From the NCBI GenBank assembly GCA_026545765.1, contig CM048844.1, positions 6,140,524 through 6,204,523 of the forward strand: DNA of 64,000 nt, read 5' to 3'. The DNA comes from Plantago major (Eukaryota; Streptophyta; Magnoliopsida; Lamiales; Plantaginaceae). The notes below the pieces were generated by a model that saw only the letters and a list, made by a program, of their open reading frames with translations, did no database searches and had not been told where the DNA came from. The position numbers were made by a program, and so were the translations under genes. Of this stretch, positions 49,017 to 62,745 are shown in pieces. Positions within the stretch are counted from its first letter, which is position 1. Each line of letters starts with the position of its first letter.

Positions 49017-49450
49017 TAGCTGTCCTGTCAGATATTAACAGTCAGAACTCAAGGCGCAAGTCTACGTGTCATCCATGCTTGTCACGTCTGAAACTAGCAG
49101 CAAGTGTACCTGTTTCGCGTTCTTAGCAATGTTTGTTTTACTTGTCTCTTGTTATTGATGAGTGTTTAAATAATCAGTTAATCACCCCCTTAAGCATTTT
49201 CTCTTCAAGATCACATGTTTTCCTTCACTCGAATAATTCACCATTCCTCAGATGTATTCAGGCTCAAAGATAATGCCTAAAGTACTTTAAACTAACAAAA
49301 CGGTATTAAACCAAATCAGTTTATGTATTAACCTGCACAAGCACGAATATCAAGAACCGTTCGGGAGAAGTTGAGAACCCAAACAAAACCGGAGTAGATT
49401 GGAATAAGCCGAAACCCTTCAGAACAAGCGTATAGTTCTTGTATCGTGTG

Positions 49451-49532
49451 CTATAGTTTATGTAGTATAAGGCAGTGTTGATACAAAAGATAGTTTATGT
49501 AGTACTATAAGGCAGTGTTGATACAAAAAGAG
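49451..49532. repeat. Tandem duplication, ~41-bp unit, two copies
   Basis: tagtttatgtagtataaggc...gttgatacaaaag is followed at once by tagtttatgtagtactataaggc...gttgatacaaaaag. The copies are almost identical, so the event is recent. Confidence 0.85.
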
Positions 49533-50108
49533 TGACAGAAGACATGAAAACTTCTGTTTTCAGCTGACTCTGAGTCTCTGACCATCAAGCAGTGTGTTGT
49601 AATGTTTCATATGGTATGACATTCAAATTTCCTAGATGTTGAAACATTCCTAGAAATTTCTTTAGTCAAGAAACATAACAACAAAAGATACAGGCAAATG
49701 CCAAAGCATAAAAAATACCACTTCTACCTTATTTTTGGTGCAGGATAATACAATTCTTCTCTGTCACTCGGCTTCTTGATATCCTTATAACATCACTGAC
49801 TTTGGTCTTTCAATATTCTGGTAGGATTCACAAGATGATGATGAAGGACATTAGACGAATTCCAACATAGAATAACGGTAAGAAATTCCATAGTACGGAG
49901 CATGACAAAATGCGGCAGTAAAAAAACTGTCACTTGGTTCAGTAAATACGTCGAACACGTAGTAGGCTATTGGTGTTCATATAAAAATAGGATTGCCGAG
50001 AGAGGAAGAGATCTTGGGCACATGGTGGTTTTAGTAGGCAAATGTTTTCATATTCAAATTGTCTTATTACTCACCTTATAAAATATTGTCAAACATACAC
50101 TTACCTAT

Positions 50109-50368
50109 TACTTCATTCATTCCAATTTCATCCTCCCATTTAACTTTTTCTGGTCAACATCGTCCAATTTTGAGTTTAATTTAATTACATATAATACATC
50201 TTAATAAATTATTTAAAAACATATAATAAAATTTAAAATGTAAATATTTAATAATATACATTTTTAATTTTTTTACCAACATTATTTATGAGTATATTCG
50301 CATACGAAGTTTGTAAGCATTGATCAGAAAAAGTCAAATGAGAGGATGAAATTAGGATGGAGTGAGTA
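50109..50368. mobile_element. Stowaway-type MITE (260 bp)
   Basis: The left end TACTTCATTCATTCCAATTTC pairs with the right end GAAATTAGGATGGAGTGAGTA, and the inner atcctcccattt with aaatgagaggat, so the TIR runs about 33 bases. TA targets are present. It is non-coding. Confidence 0.8.
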
Positions 50369-50769
50369 TATAATTAATTTTATAGATAATGTATCTATAT
50401 ATGCTCTACAATAAAAGTCAAGTGTTGGTCACACTTACTTGATCGATACTGTGGATGATTACCAACAATAAGGCCTACAATCGAGTGAGTCATAGTATCA
50501 ATTTATTTGACAACGTAAGCATTAAATGATAATATATAGATCGTTTGGTATACGACTTCAACAGATGAATAGTAATTTGATTTTATGTGAATTTAATAGT
50601 GATTTAACAGAGTTTTTTAATTGTATTCTTAACACATGGCACTTTACAATTCGACTTTAATTGACCTTAAACTGTATGTAAAACGGTATATAGACATTTC
50701 TCCTATGAGCCTCTCATTTTTTAAGCCGTTTTAATATCAAAATTTACTCTTATATCTACTCTATTAGTT

Positions 50770-50842
50770 GCCCGTCTAGCTCAGTTGGTAGAGCGCAAGG
50801 CTCTTAACCTTGTGGTCGTGGGTTCGAGCCCCACGGTGGGCG
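50770..50842 (+). tRNA. trnK-CUU: tRNA-Lys (anticodon CTT)
   Basis: A 73-base nuclear-type tRNA gene without intron. The acceptor stem GCCCGTC pairs with GGTGGGC (including G-T pairs) and leaves G as discriminator base. The D arm is GCTCAGTTGGTAGAGC (A box). The anticodon arm CAAGG-CTCTTAA-CCTTG has anticodon CTT. The T arm is GTGGG-TTCGAGC-CCCAC (B box). CCA is not encoded, as expected. A TATA-like ttatat lies about 20 bases upstream and T runs for RNA polymerase III termination lie within about 35 bases downstream. Confidence 0.97.
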
Positions 50843-51719
50843 ATTAAATATTTATAAGTGATTTTATTTACTTTTTAATTATTTATATGTGACGAGACAA
50901 TTCTAATTACGTGTAAAACTCACATTATAAATTTATTTTTCAAGTCAAATTGAATAAAGTATCTCAAACTTAGATTTGAGGTAGGAATCATAAATGATTT
51001 ACATAACTAACTAAGAAATTGTGGATGAAATTGATTTTAGGCCCTTAGGATTGGCAAGCCACCAGTGAAAATAGTTTGATTCTAACAATGCCCTAAACAT
51101 ATTAATAATCCATTAATGACCTGTGCCTTTGAAAGTAGATAATATGACATAACTATTAACATTTCAAACATATCAATATTTCTAAACTAGTAGTAGTAAT
51201 TTTTATGAACTTTTTACGCGTATGTTATGTATAACACGATATCAATTCGACCCAACATCACCTGTTTACATAGATCAATCACATCACTACGTCGAACTTT
51301 AAAATGTTTCCAACTATTGAATTTTCTTTTGTTTATCGGGAGTCAACACTGTACATTAACTTCTTACTAAAAAATAATGTGGAATTATTACTGCCAGTCT
51401 GCCACCAAGCAACCAACAAGTCATTTGGATATGATCTCCACCAGAGCAGCTACATTAAAATTAAATAGTCAATACTTAACCTAAACACAGAATCTGGTTC
51501 GAAAACTACAGACATCTATCTGAATGCACTTTCCGAAACATATAGAAATGAAATGAGACGTGCTAACTTCAAATCATAATTTCATTCCAAAGAGTTGAAT
51601 TCAGCTGATCAAATCATCAAATCAAATATCCATTCATCTTCTTCTTCACTGGTTTGTCATCATCAAGCGACAGAAGAATAAACTTCACTAGCTCAAGCTT
51701 CCAAAGATCGATCATCACT

Positions 51720-54700
51720 ATGTTCACCAAACTGTTCCAGAAACCCGGTGATCCTCAACCCTCTCCATCTTCTCAGGTAAATCGATTCCGTTACTTTGCG
51801 AAGTGATGTTTGAAATGTATTGTCTATTGGGGAAATTGAATAGTGCATATGGTTACTTTCAGCTGTTGATTTTCAATTGGCATGTTTTGTTTAGAAATGA
51901 AATTGATCAGTCGTAGATATTGTTATTTTTCAGCCGAATGAAGAGAAGCAAAATGTAGCATTAGCGGATTGGAATCCTCGTGTTGCTGTACACTATGGCC
52001 TTCCTTCGACTGCTTCGGTTTTGGCTTTCGATCCGGTGCAACGTCTGTTGGCTATCGGAACACTGTGAGTTTGAGCTTTGTTATCGCCTAGATGGCTGCG
52101 AATTAACTGGTTTTGGTTTCGATATATGTTTTGAATGGTGGTGTAGATTTTGGCTTATGTTTGAACTATTTTGATAATGTAGGGATGGTAGGATTAAAGT
52201 GATTGGTGTTGACAATATTGAAGGTCTTCTTATGTCTCCTAAACCCTTGCCTTTTAAGTACCTTGAGGTATGTCACTTTAGTAAACAATCGGACTTCATT
52301 TCGATGGATTATACTTGTCTATCAGAATTTGCTCGTTGTGCTTTATTTGTTTAATTGTAAGGTGTTAGTGCCTTTATGTAGTTGAATTAATTAGTTGGAG
52401 GTGTTTTGTGTGACTCATTTCTATTGCAAGTGGCTCCTCAACGTGTTCTTGTTTACACAATGTTTTCGGTGCAAGGCTTCACGGGGGGATTTTAATTTCC
52501 TGAGAGTGAGACTCCTGGATAGTCTAATGTAAACTGAAAATCATGCTTGTTCTCATTACAGTTCCTGCAGAACCAAGGTTTTCTAGTCAGTGTTACCAAC
52601 GAAAATGAAATTCAGGTATGGTTTTTGCAGCCTTATGGTCTGATATATATGAATTCCATCCTTTCCTATGTCTTTCCAAATCTCGAAGTTTTGCGGTGGG
52701 AACTATTTCTTAATAACTGAAACTCCATTGCTGCATTCTTGTAATCTTTCATATTACACATAGTTTCGTGTGATAATTCTTGCCTTCACACATTTTCATG
52801 TTTTTTCTCGCAGGTTTGGGATCTAGAGAAGAGATCTATATCTGCTAACGTACAGTGGGAGTCCAATATAACCGCATTTTCGGTTATATTTGGTAGCAAT
52901 TTCATGTAAGGCACTGGAGAATTTCTGTCTTTGTTTTAATACTGATTGCATCACGCAGAAAGGACTTGCCTGAGGCAGAGCCATAATTTTTTTTTTTAAT
53001 GTTCTGGTACTATCAGGTATGTTGGTGATGAGTTCGGATTTCTGTCTGTGATGAAGTATGATACTGAAGAACGACAAATTCTTCCATTAGCATACAATGT
53101 CCCCCCAAATGTTATTGCTGGCAAGTTGATTTTCAGATTATTGTTTGACTTAATAGTTCTTAATTTATCTGGTGAGCAGTTCTCAGAGCTGCTTCCTCCT
53201 CCTGTTTCACGGGTTTAGGCACACTAAGACATTAGTTGTTCGAATTCTACGTATATAGAAACCTGCCACAAATAAATCTTTGTCGCTCCAGTTTCATATC
53301 CTGACTCCTAACCAAGTCACGGGGCGAGACATAAAACAGGATCAAAATTTGACGAATGATCAGGAAAGTTTAATATGAATGGATGAAGTAAATTATGGAA
53401 GCTTAACCTGAAGTTTTTATTGATATATGTTTGCAATTGCTGGGTGTTCTCTGGGTCTGGGATTAACTGTTCAACATGGTAATAACTGACTATCATTTTT
53501 ATTTTTCAATCTTACCTCCTATAGACCTTCAGTTACTAGTTTTCATCAGGAAAGTATGAGTTTAGTCGTACATGGAATTTTCACACATCATTAGTTTTGC
53601 AGGTGGAGGTGGGATCCCATTTCTTGATCAGCAATCCATTGTCGGTGTGCTTGCGCAGCCTTGTTCCTACGGTAACAGGTAGACCTGAGATTGATTTATA
53701 CATTTATATCGTTTTAGATCCTATATCTGTCTGACAATTATAATGGCATAATGGTATATGAGTACAAAGGGCATGATCCCCCTTCTATTACTATTACACC
53801 ATATTTTTAACATGCCCACTGTTGTAGGAAGAACAAACAAATATAAATACCTTCCAGTTCTAGAAATACTTAAATCTGTTGTTGATGCAATTCATGCGAG
53901 TGTACCTTCCAGTTCTAGTATGTGAAAGATTGAAATATGACATCCTAATAGAATGAGGATCAGTATTCACAAATATAGGTCGCAATCCCATTATTGTTAC
54001 CATTACAAGGAATGGGATAAATATATTGGCTTTACCCAAGTGAAGTTCCGTGACCTACTATAGATATGCCTTGATTCACCAGATTATATTGTGCTTATCA
54101 CATTACCTGTCATGAGATAGTCCATAATATCCGACTTGTTAATATGTAGGGCCAAATCCAACAATATTAAACATGTAGGTATACTTGTAAGTCATGATAC
54201 CACTAAACTGTCTGCTTGATCCTAGGTATTGTAAGGGTTGATTTTGATGACTTTAAGTTTCCGTGTGTTAATGTCTGCGTAAGAAACACACAGCCAACAT
54301 TAGTGAGAATGTATTTTTGAAAGTGGTTTTAAATGCCGTTCTACTTGGTGAGAACAAAAATAGAAGTACATGATGTGCTTCCATGAAATGCTTAAACCTC
54401 TCCGTTGCACCGTAAGTGGTGCTGTAGCTTAGTGCACAGGAAGATAGATTAGCCTTTTTATATTCTCCAAGATTCATCATGATGTGTTGTGCTTTTTTCA
54501 GTTTCTTTTTCCCAGATTAGTAGCTGATTTTAGACTTATTTATGCATGAAAATCGGCTCCTAAATCAATATCTTGCTTTCTTATCAACAAATGGATATAT
54601 GCCTGAACTTTTTAAACTCCTTATGAGTTGATTCATATAAAGGGACCAGGAGAAAGAGATTTAAAAGTGATCAGCTGGGGATTGGGTATATCATGTGTTT

Positions 54701-57700
54701 TTTGATAGTATTTTCCCCATCTTAGAAACAGCTGGGGATTGGATATAGATTTCAAACCAGATACGTAACTTCTTTTCTTGCAGAGTATTGATTGCCTATG
54801 AGAGTGGAGTGATTGTTCTCTGGGATGTTACCCAAGATAGAGCTATTCATGTTAAAGACTTTAAGGATCTACAACTGACAGAAGAAGTTGTTTTTCATTT
54901 CTCGAATGCTAAAAGCCATACTTATTTGAATAACTCATTGGACAATGAAGAAGCAGAAAAGGAAATAAGTTCTCTGTGCTGGGCTTCTCCTGATGGGTCA
55001 GTATTAGCTGTCGGTTATGTTGATGGAGATATTTTGCTGTGGAACCTTTCGGTTTCTGACAATGGTATAGATCAAGGACTATGTAAGTCACCCCTTGATG
55101 TCGTGAAGATACAATTATCATCAGGAGATAGAAGGCTTCCAGTTATTGTTCTGCACTGGTCTTTCCGAAATGATCACGGTGGTCAACTTTTTATCTACGG
55201 TGGTGAAGATATTGGATCTGAAGAAGTGTTGACGGTATGATTTGCTTCATCTTCTGTATTAACTTCTCATCGAAACAAACCTTTTTCTTTTATTGGCAAC
55301 AATGGAGCAGAGAAAGTCTTGTGAAAGACTTGATTTCCCTAAACAATAAAAAAATTGACATCATATTAGTATAAATTAGGTGAGTGTACAAGCACTTGGG
55401 TAGGAGGGAATGGTCTTTCCTCATATTCAGGGAAATCATGTTTTTTACAAGAATTTCACAATGGAGCAATTCCTTTTGCTGCTATTAATCCTTCTGGTTC
55501 TGAGATTTAGCAATTTAGCCCTATTTATCAGACCTGGTCTTAACAAAGTAGAATTTGTCCTTTCCCTTTCTCCCGTTTCTCTTATGTGTCTTTGTTTAAC
55601 AATACATTGGCGCAGTTTCGATTGAATATTTATTCTGCATATATTATTTGTTTGTTGGGATGCTTATTGAATTTTGACTTATTTGAATAGTCAATGATGT
55701 AAAGGGTGATTGACTCATCCCTCCATATTCTATACCTGCTTCCCAGACAAGTTGGGGGTTTAGATGTTGATATGCTTTCTCTAATTTCCTTTCGGAAGTA
55801 CCACCTAAACCAGACTGAGGTGTGTTCCAGAAGTTAAATTGTTGAAGCACCAAGACACCACATATTTTTTGAGTAATCACATACTCATTACAGTGCTTGA
55901 AATTCAACATGCTGATCGTCACCTAGTTCTTTGGGGTGCTTAGTTGCTGTACAAAGTCATTGAATCAACATGATTCTAGCTTCAGTATAAAAACTCCAAG
56001 CTCACTCAAGCTAATGGGAATCAAAGTTTTGCTCCGAAAAGAATTGGCTCTTGTTGTTTTTTTAACAAAGCTCCTTTTGTAATTCCTGCATTTGAGTACT
56101 TTATATAGAGAGTAAATAGATATCTTACAATTCTAGTTCTGAATATATCATTTCTGTAAGAGGTGCTCCTATTGCAGATCCTTGATCTTGATTGGTCCTC
56201 CGGATTAGCAAAGTTGAAGTGCGTTGCACGTGTTGACCTTGCACTTCATGGTTCATTTGCCGATGTGAATGTAATGTCAAATGTTCATGAGGATGAAAAG
56301 ACATCACTATTTGTATTAACGAACCCTGGACAATTACATTTCTATCAATATGCTTCTTTGTCGGTCTTCAAGTCTGGAGGACAGAACCATTCCGCTGTCG
56401 CCTACCATTCTGTCATACCTACTGTGGAACCATATATGACTCTGGGAAAGCTACATAGTTTAGGTGCAGAAAGAGATCCTTCAACTTCACTCTCAGAGGT
56501 ACCGGATATTATTATCCATAACTCATGTGCGATTACCTTTGCTTGTTACCATTTTTATGACCAGCTATGCTTTCACTAGACAGTTTTCCCTCCAATACAG
56601 CTGGATATGTCTGGAGCGAGTATGAAGTGGCCTTTGATTGGTGGTATTACTCATCAAAAGTCTGCCACTGAAGACTACAGAATTGAGAGAATATATATAG
56701 GAGGATATCAAAATGGATCTGTCCGAATATGGGATGCCACGTTCCCGGTCCTGTCACTTGTTTCTGTTATAGAGTTTGAGGTCAGTGCAGTCACAGTTGT
56801 GTATCTTGTACTTAATGATACTGCATTATTAAACTTTACGATTATCAACTAGTTTATCTGCCAAGAAGAAACATGTTTACGCTTACTAAATACTTATACA
56901 CATGCACTGGCAGATAAAGGGTATCGAAGTCACTGGTGCAACTGCGTGCATATCAGCATTGGACTTTTCATCTGTCAACCAAATCATAGCCACAGGCAAT
57001 GAATGTGGTCTGGTAAAAATAATACTTCCTTTTTTTTTACCACCAACTCCGTAGAGAGTAACTATAATAAAGATCATATTCTTGGTATAGTAACTATAAT
57101 AACGATCATAATCTCCCATCTCCTTGGTGTAGATTCTTCTGTGCAGCCTGCGAGCAAATTCTAATCAAACCACCATCACAATAGTAAATGAAACTAATCA
57201 TAAAGGTATGTTTCGTCTGGATTATGTGTTTTCTGCTGGTATGTTATATGTTAATTTCAATTTGCTTACATCTTCAGATTCACTCCACGTCTTACTGTGT
57301 GTAGCTACATGTACCATTTAAATTGCTTGACAAATATAGCAAACACATGTCTGAAAACATCTATTGAAGGATCTTGAAAATGCTACTTATTGTTTTGTTA
57401 CTGCATTAAATTTGAACCTGGTTTCACTAAGGCTGAAACCAACTTAAATCACACGATTCATACTAATTACCATTTACGTGATGATTTGTTATTATAACAC
57501 CAGCATATTGGGCAATTTTCAAACCCTTCTGTGTACCTCACCCTGAACATCATTTCTTTTGTGTTTGGTGCATAGAGTGAACTTTGGCAGATATAGTGTA
57601 GACTTAGATCATTAAATGATGTTAATCAAGCATATAGATAACCACATGCAGATAGAAAAGATGATATAGGAAGAGCTCATATCTAGGCTTGAGTGTCAAT

Positions 57701-60700
57701 TCAATTGTAGTAATAATTCAGTTTTTGTTATATTGCGCTTAATATATTATCACATACAGACTCATAAACATGTTTATGCAAGAGGTCGTATCTAATTTTG
57801 AGTGTCAATAACAGCATGCTCGCATATAATTTTTACATGTGCGTAATGCTTCCGAGATGCCTTTGGCATCGCTGCTATAGTTGCTTTTTGGTAAAGTGAA
57901 ATACCTATAATTTGTCCTCAAGCTATTTCAGCTGATGCTTTTGCTAGTAGTACGTTGAACATACTGTAGCTTTTTGCAGTTCAGTATTTGCCAGATGTGA
58001 AAAATGAATGTTACGCAATATTTTCCATACTTGGTTCTCCTGTCCGTGCCTTGCAATTTGCAAATTGTGGAACCAGACTGTTTGCGGGATTCGAGTCTGG
58101 ACAGGCAAGTTCGGGATGTCTTACCAGAATAACTTGATTGCGTATTACACGCCATACCATTCATTCAATCTGATCAACTTATTTTTTGAACCATTGTTTA
58201 TTTCAGATTGCAGTGCTCGACACTAGTTCACTATCAGTTTTATCCGTTACAGACTCTATTTGTAGCTCAAAATCATCAATCATTTCTCTAGCTGTTCAGA
58301 GCTTTCCAAATTTCTATCAGGAAAGTGATAATAGCTCAGCAGGTGAAACAGGAATAGACTCTGTGGAGGAGGCTGTTTTTGTCCTAACCAGAGATGCACA
58401 CATGGTTTTGATGGATAGCACCACCGGTACTTTGATCAGTTCACAGCCTATACATCCAAAGGAAAACTCTGTGGCAGTAAGCTTGAACTTCTTAGGCAAG
58501 TATTCCTGTTTGAGTATCGATCTTATTCATTACTTTGTAACGAATCATCCAGATCTTCTCAGAGCTGTTTTCGTGCAGAATGCAAGCTCCCTATCACTGA
58601 AAAGGATTCGGTTGCTCCTTCCCAGCTCATTGAAGTTCAGAATCAGCCTTTGCCGACTAGTTCTGGAAATCAAACTGTTGCATCAGGAGTTGAAGATGCA
58701 AAGCATCTTAATTGGGAAAACAAGAGTCCAGTCTCTCAAATTCTGCTTTGTTGCGAGGATGCTTTATATTTTTACTCTTCGGAGTCTGTGATTCAGGTTC
58801 TTTATTGCGTTATCCTATTTTCAGTTTAGTATTTATCTGTAAGCTATATGTTCCACATCTTATGATATAGGCCTTCATTGTAGGGGAACAGTAACATTGT
58901 TCATGAAATTAAACTTGAGAAACCGTGTTCATGGAGTACTATCTTCAAGAGAGATGAAAAGGAATATGGGATTATCATAGTTTATCAAACTGGAGAAATT
59001 GAAATGAGGTGAATTTCTACTTTGTATGCTTTTCCTGTTGCATAAAACTGGCTTGTGCTTATGCGAATTAATGTATATAGGGCTTATGTGAAATTATGTA
59101 CAAAGGATGTCAGGAATTGTTTATCCCATCATATTAAGTTCATTGGCATCAGATATAACGATAGTGTTAATAAATATAACTGAGCATGGTTGACAAGTAT
59201 GCATCAATTTTCTCAAGTGTGCTTTCCAAGAAACATGTTTAAGATGGAAAGGACTCTCTCTCTCTAAATTTCTTCTCCGGCTACTCTATTTAAATTCGCA
59301 TGCAGTGCAACAGCTCGACTAGCCAATCTGCTGTCAAGTTTTTTATTTTTCTGGAGATGTGGCCATTGCATGCCTGCTATGACTTGTTAGTCCATGGCCT
59401 ATATAATCAGAGTCTAGAAAAGGAGAAAAGGTTGAAAAACTGCCTCTCTCTCTCTCAGCAGATGTCTTTATTCCTCACCTTTATGTATGTTTTGGTCTTA
59501 CAGTACATGAAAAGAAAGCATGCACACCTCCACCATATCCATCCAATAGGTGTGCTTTACTTAAAGATCAAACATTCCATCCCATATAGAAATGCTTTCC
59601 TCACAACAGTTTCTTGAAAAATTCCTAACAATTTCGACCAGCCTATCCAAGAAATGTCTTATTCATTTGTGGAGATCATTTTCTTATCATGACTTGCAAA
59701 TGTTCAGGAGGCTTTATATCTTCTCACTTTTGTGCATTGAAAGGTGCTCATAATGTAATCAATTTATTGTTAGGTCTTTGCCAGATCTTGAAATTCTTGG
59801 AAGCACGTCAATGATGTCAATACTCAGGTGGAATTTCAAGGCAATTATGGAGAGGACTTTTAGTGCATCTGAGAAAGGGCTGATTACCATGGTTCGTCCC
59901 TTTGCATAAAAGTATATGGCACTGAATATTTTGTAGCATTTGCGTGCCTTTTACGGAATGCAATGAAAATTTTCCTCTATATATTAGCATGCATCTAGTA
60001 GAAGATCATAAGGACATGAATATTTTAGAATCAAATTTCCTCTTGTAACCCCAAAATAGAAAAGGAAAAACTAAAAAAATAAGTAAAGACGGAAAAGAAT
60101 CAAGTTCATTCTTTCTTTTTTCTTTTTTAGCTGAGAAAATAGCTCCTCTGGATATATTGCATGTTTTGGCTGCATTCAGTTAAATTGTCAGAACTTCATT
60201 GATTTAAACTGAATGGTTTCTACTCTTTAATCTAGAACTTGAATAAAATAACAAGTTCTGCTCGATCCCCTTCATGATGGAATCATGGAGCGCATTTAGG
60301 CCAAATGATTTTAGTAAATGGGAGAGATCAGAACTGCAGTCTACTGTTTTTAAATCAGTAGATGTGCTGTTTTTATTGGTGCAGACATACTCCATCTAAA
60401 ATCAGGATCATTTGGGATTACTCTTACAGACTCTCTCACTAGGTTGATCAGTCTGAAAATTTATGAGAATCTAGATCTCAGTATGCCAGTGTTATGATAG
60501 TACGGCTCACAAATATTGGTATCTCTGTAAAATTGGTTTAGAGAAAGATACTGTATGACTGATGAATCCTGTGAATCATTGAAGATCATGTAAGTTATTG
60601 TTTGTTTCTCTTGCCCCATCTTGTTTCGAGTTATCTTTCTCATCACATAAAGTAGTAACCAGACTGGCTATAAAATGTTATGTGATAAACATTGCTCCTC

Positions 60701-62745
60701 TTGTCGTATCTTACTGCTCTTGTGTTTGGAGTCTTTGGAGATCTTGTTGCAAATGTGAGTATGAATGATGGGGACCTGCTAGTACAAGTACGCATATGTA
60801 AATGCAACCTCATGTCATGGTGTTTGCACTTTCAGGTTAACGGAAGTGAATTTGCTTTGGTGTCGCTTATGGCATCTGAAAATGAGCTCAGGTCATCTTC
60901 CACTCTTCATGTCTCTCTCTAATTTCTCTTCCCCCACCCTCCTTTCTCCCTCCGTATTACACATACACTTGTTTTGTGTGACAAATGTCTTGATAAGTGG
61001 TTATGGTCAATTTAGGATTCCTCAGTCGCTACCCTGCCTACATGATAAAGTCCTAGCAGCAGCTGCCAGTGTTAATGCTAGATTATACCAGAACCGAAAG
61101 AAGACACAGGTCATTAATGATTGTGTTATTTCTGTTTCACTCTAATGTTTCTCAAAACTGTTTAAGAACATGGATGTTTTGATGCAGACCACTGTACCTG
61201 GATTTGTGAGTAATATAATAAAAGGGTTAAAGGGCGACCAAGTGGAGAGTGTTACGACTGATAGTGGAACTCCAGAAAATATTATTGCACACTTGGAGAG
61301 AATATTTTCAAGGTTCCCTTTCTCAGACCCCACAGATGATTTCGATCTAGAGGACGCAGAACTTCACATAGGTATGCGCTCGAGTGAACCATACTACTGG
61401 TAGAGCAAGTCCGTCCTGTCATAGTGCCATGTTCTTTAAAAGGTGATCCGAGACAAAATATGAGTCTACCCACAACTTTTTTTTACATTTTATTGCAGAT
61501 GATATTGACATTTATGAACCAGTTGTTGTTGCATCTTCTTCGCAAAAGACTGGTGATAGCGTGAAAGGTAAATGTTAGAACTTGTGACCCTACCATATAG
61601 TGTTTCACCCTTTACGGGGCTAACCAGTATCTTTAATGCATCCAGAAAAGGAGAAGGAGAGGGAAAAATTATTTGAGGGTGGTTCCTCGGATACTAAACC
61701 AAAGGCTAGAACACGTGAAGAGATCATTGCGAAGTATAGGAACACAGGGGTGAGGTTTTATATTAAAAATCTTACATATTCCTAAACACTATTGCTTGGG
61801 AACTGCATATGCTGAAAAACATCCCTGATTCCAGGATACTGCAGCTGCTGCATCACAAGCCAAGGATAAGCTTTTAGAACGCGGGGAGAAACTTGAGGTC
61901 AGTTACTTTATTACAAATGCGTTGGATTTTGTTACTTCTGAACTTCCACAATATGGGAGTGTCAAAGAAATTGGCACTTTATGCATTATATCATCCTCCA
62001 AATGTTGTGATCTCTATGTAACTGTTGAAAGGAACTGGGCTCCAAACTACGAACCTTCCATTCTGTATAACCATCACTATCTGCAGCAACCAAGGCAGTA
62101 GGCAGTTGAGCAAAAAAATTATGTTTCATAGTAAGATACCTTTAGACTTTGCTGCTTCTTGTTATTACTACTCGGAAAACGCTTAGAGAGCTCAGGACAC
62201 CATGTTACCATGAACCGCTTTATCACTCTAGGTTGTTGGTAATGGCTTGATGTTCCTGCTCAAGCCGACTTATGATCCCATAATCTAGTTTTAATAAAAT
62301 TAGTGAACTCCAACGCTATGATGGTGAGTGGTTGGGAGTTGCAACCATTATCACTCTGGAAGTAGCGAGTCCTGGATATGAGTTCATGTTGTGTGAACTG
62401 ACACTTAACGCGCCTGTATTGTGCTTCGAGCCTGTCACAAGATCTGATGTCACATATATCTCCAGCAACCAAACACTTCACTGCTTTACGTCAGATAGAT
62501 TATCATGGCATCACCAGATTAGCTATTTAGTACTTGTGTGACTAGAAGTAAGACAATAAAATCTGTGCCAAAACCCATCGGCAATTTTTGCAAGGCTAGT
62601 ATATGTTTAATGTGCTTTCATCCGGTTTATACAGCATCTAAGCAGACGGACTGAAGAGCTGCAAGATGGTGCACAGAACTTCGCATCAATGGCCCAAGAG
62701 TTAGCTAAAGCAATGGAGAAACGCAATAAATGGTGGCATATATGA
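51720..62745 (+). CDS. Tomosyn-like WD40 protein with C-terminal R-SNARE motif (1102 aa, 24 exons)
   Basis: Lgl/tomosyn-family regulator of SNARE-mediated vesicle fusion. Exons: 51720-51776, 51934-52064, 52183-52267, 52562-52615, 52814-52905, 53017-53120, 53603-53678, 54784-55234, 56178-56498, 56601-56780, 56914-57012, 57133-57205, 57980-58104, 58207-58499, 58553-58796, 58884-59008, 59774-59891, 60836-60891, 61016-61109, 61188-61371, 61499-61567, 61646-61749, 61835-61897, 62635-62745. The frame closes throughout. WD40 signatures: [32 protein letters not shown]. The C-terminus is R-SNARE-like: [17 protein letters not shown] aligns with the VAMP layer-0 region, with the arginine in LERGEKL, and ends [11 protein letters not shown]. 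Arabidopsis TYN11/TYN12 (At5g05570, At4g35560) are the likely relatives. Introns 6 and 13 need GC donors. The family is proposed to compete for syntaxin partners; this is not shown here. Confidence 0.92.

Larger units (their letters stand above)
49017..51719. other. Intergenic region with MITE and tRNA gene
   Basis: After the DOG1-like 3' end come a short tandem duplication (49451-49532), a Stowaway-type MITE (50109-50368) and tRNA-Lys (50770-50842). The last ~120 bases are the UTR-like leader of the tomosyn-like gene. Nothing else is recognised. Confidence 0.5.

Noticed and set aside
60692-60922. Possible extra exon of the tomosyn-like gene ([18 protein letters not shown]) in frame with exon 18
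   Set aside because: Remembered family members run directly from the exon 17 end to the exon 18 start, and both junctions are in phase without it.
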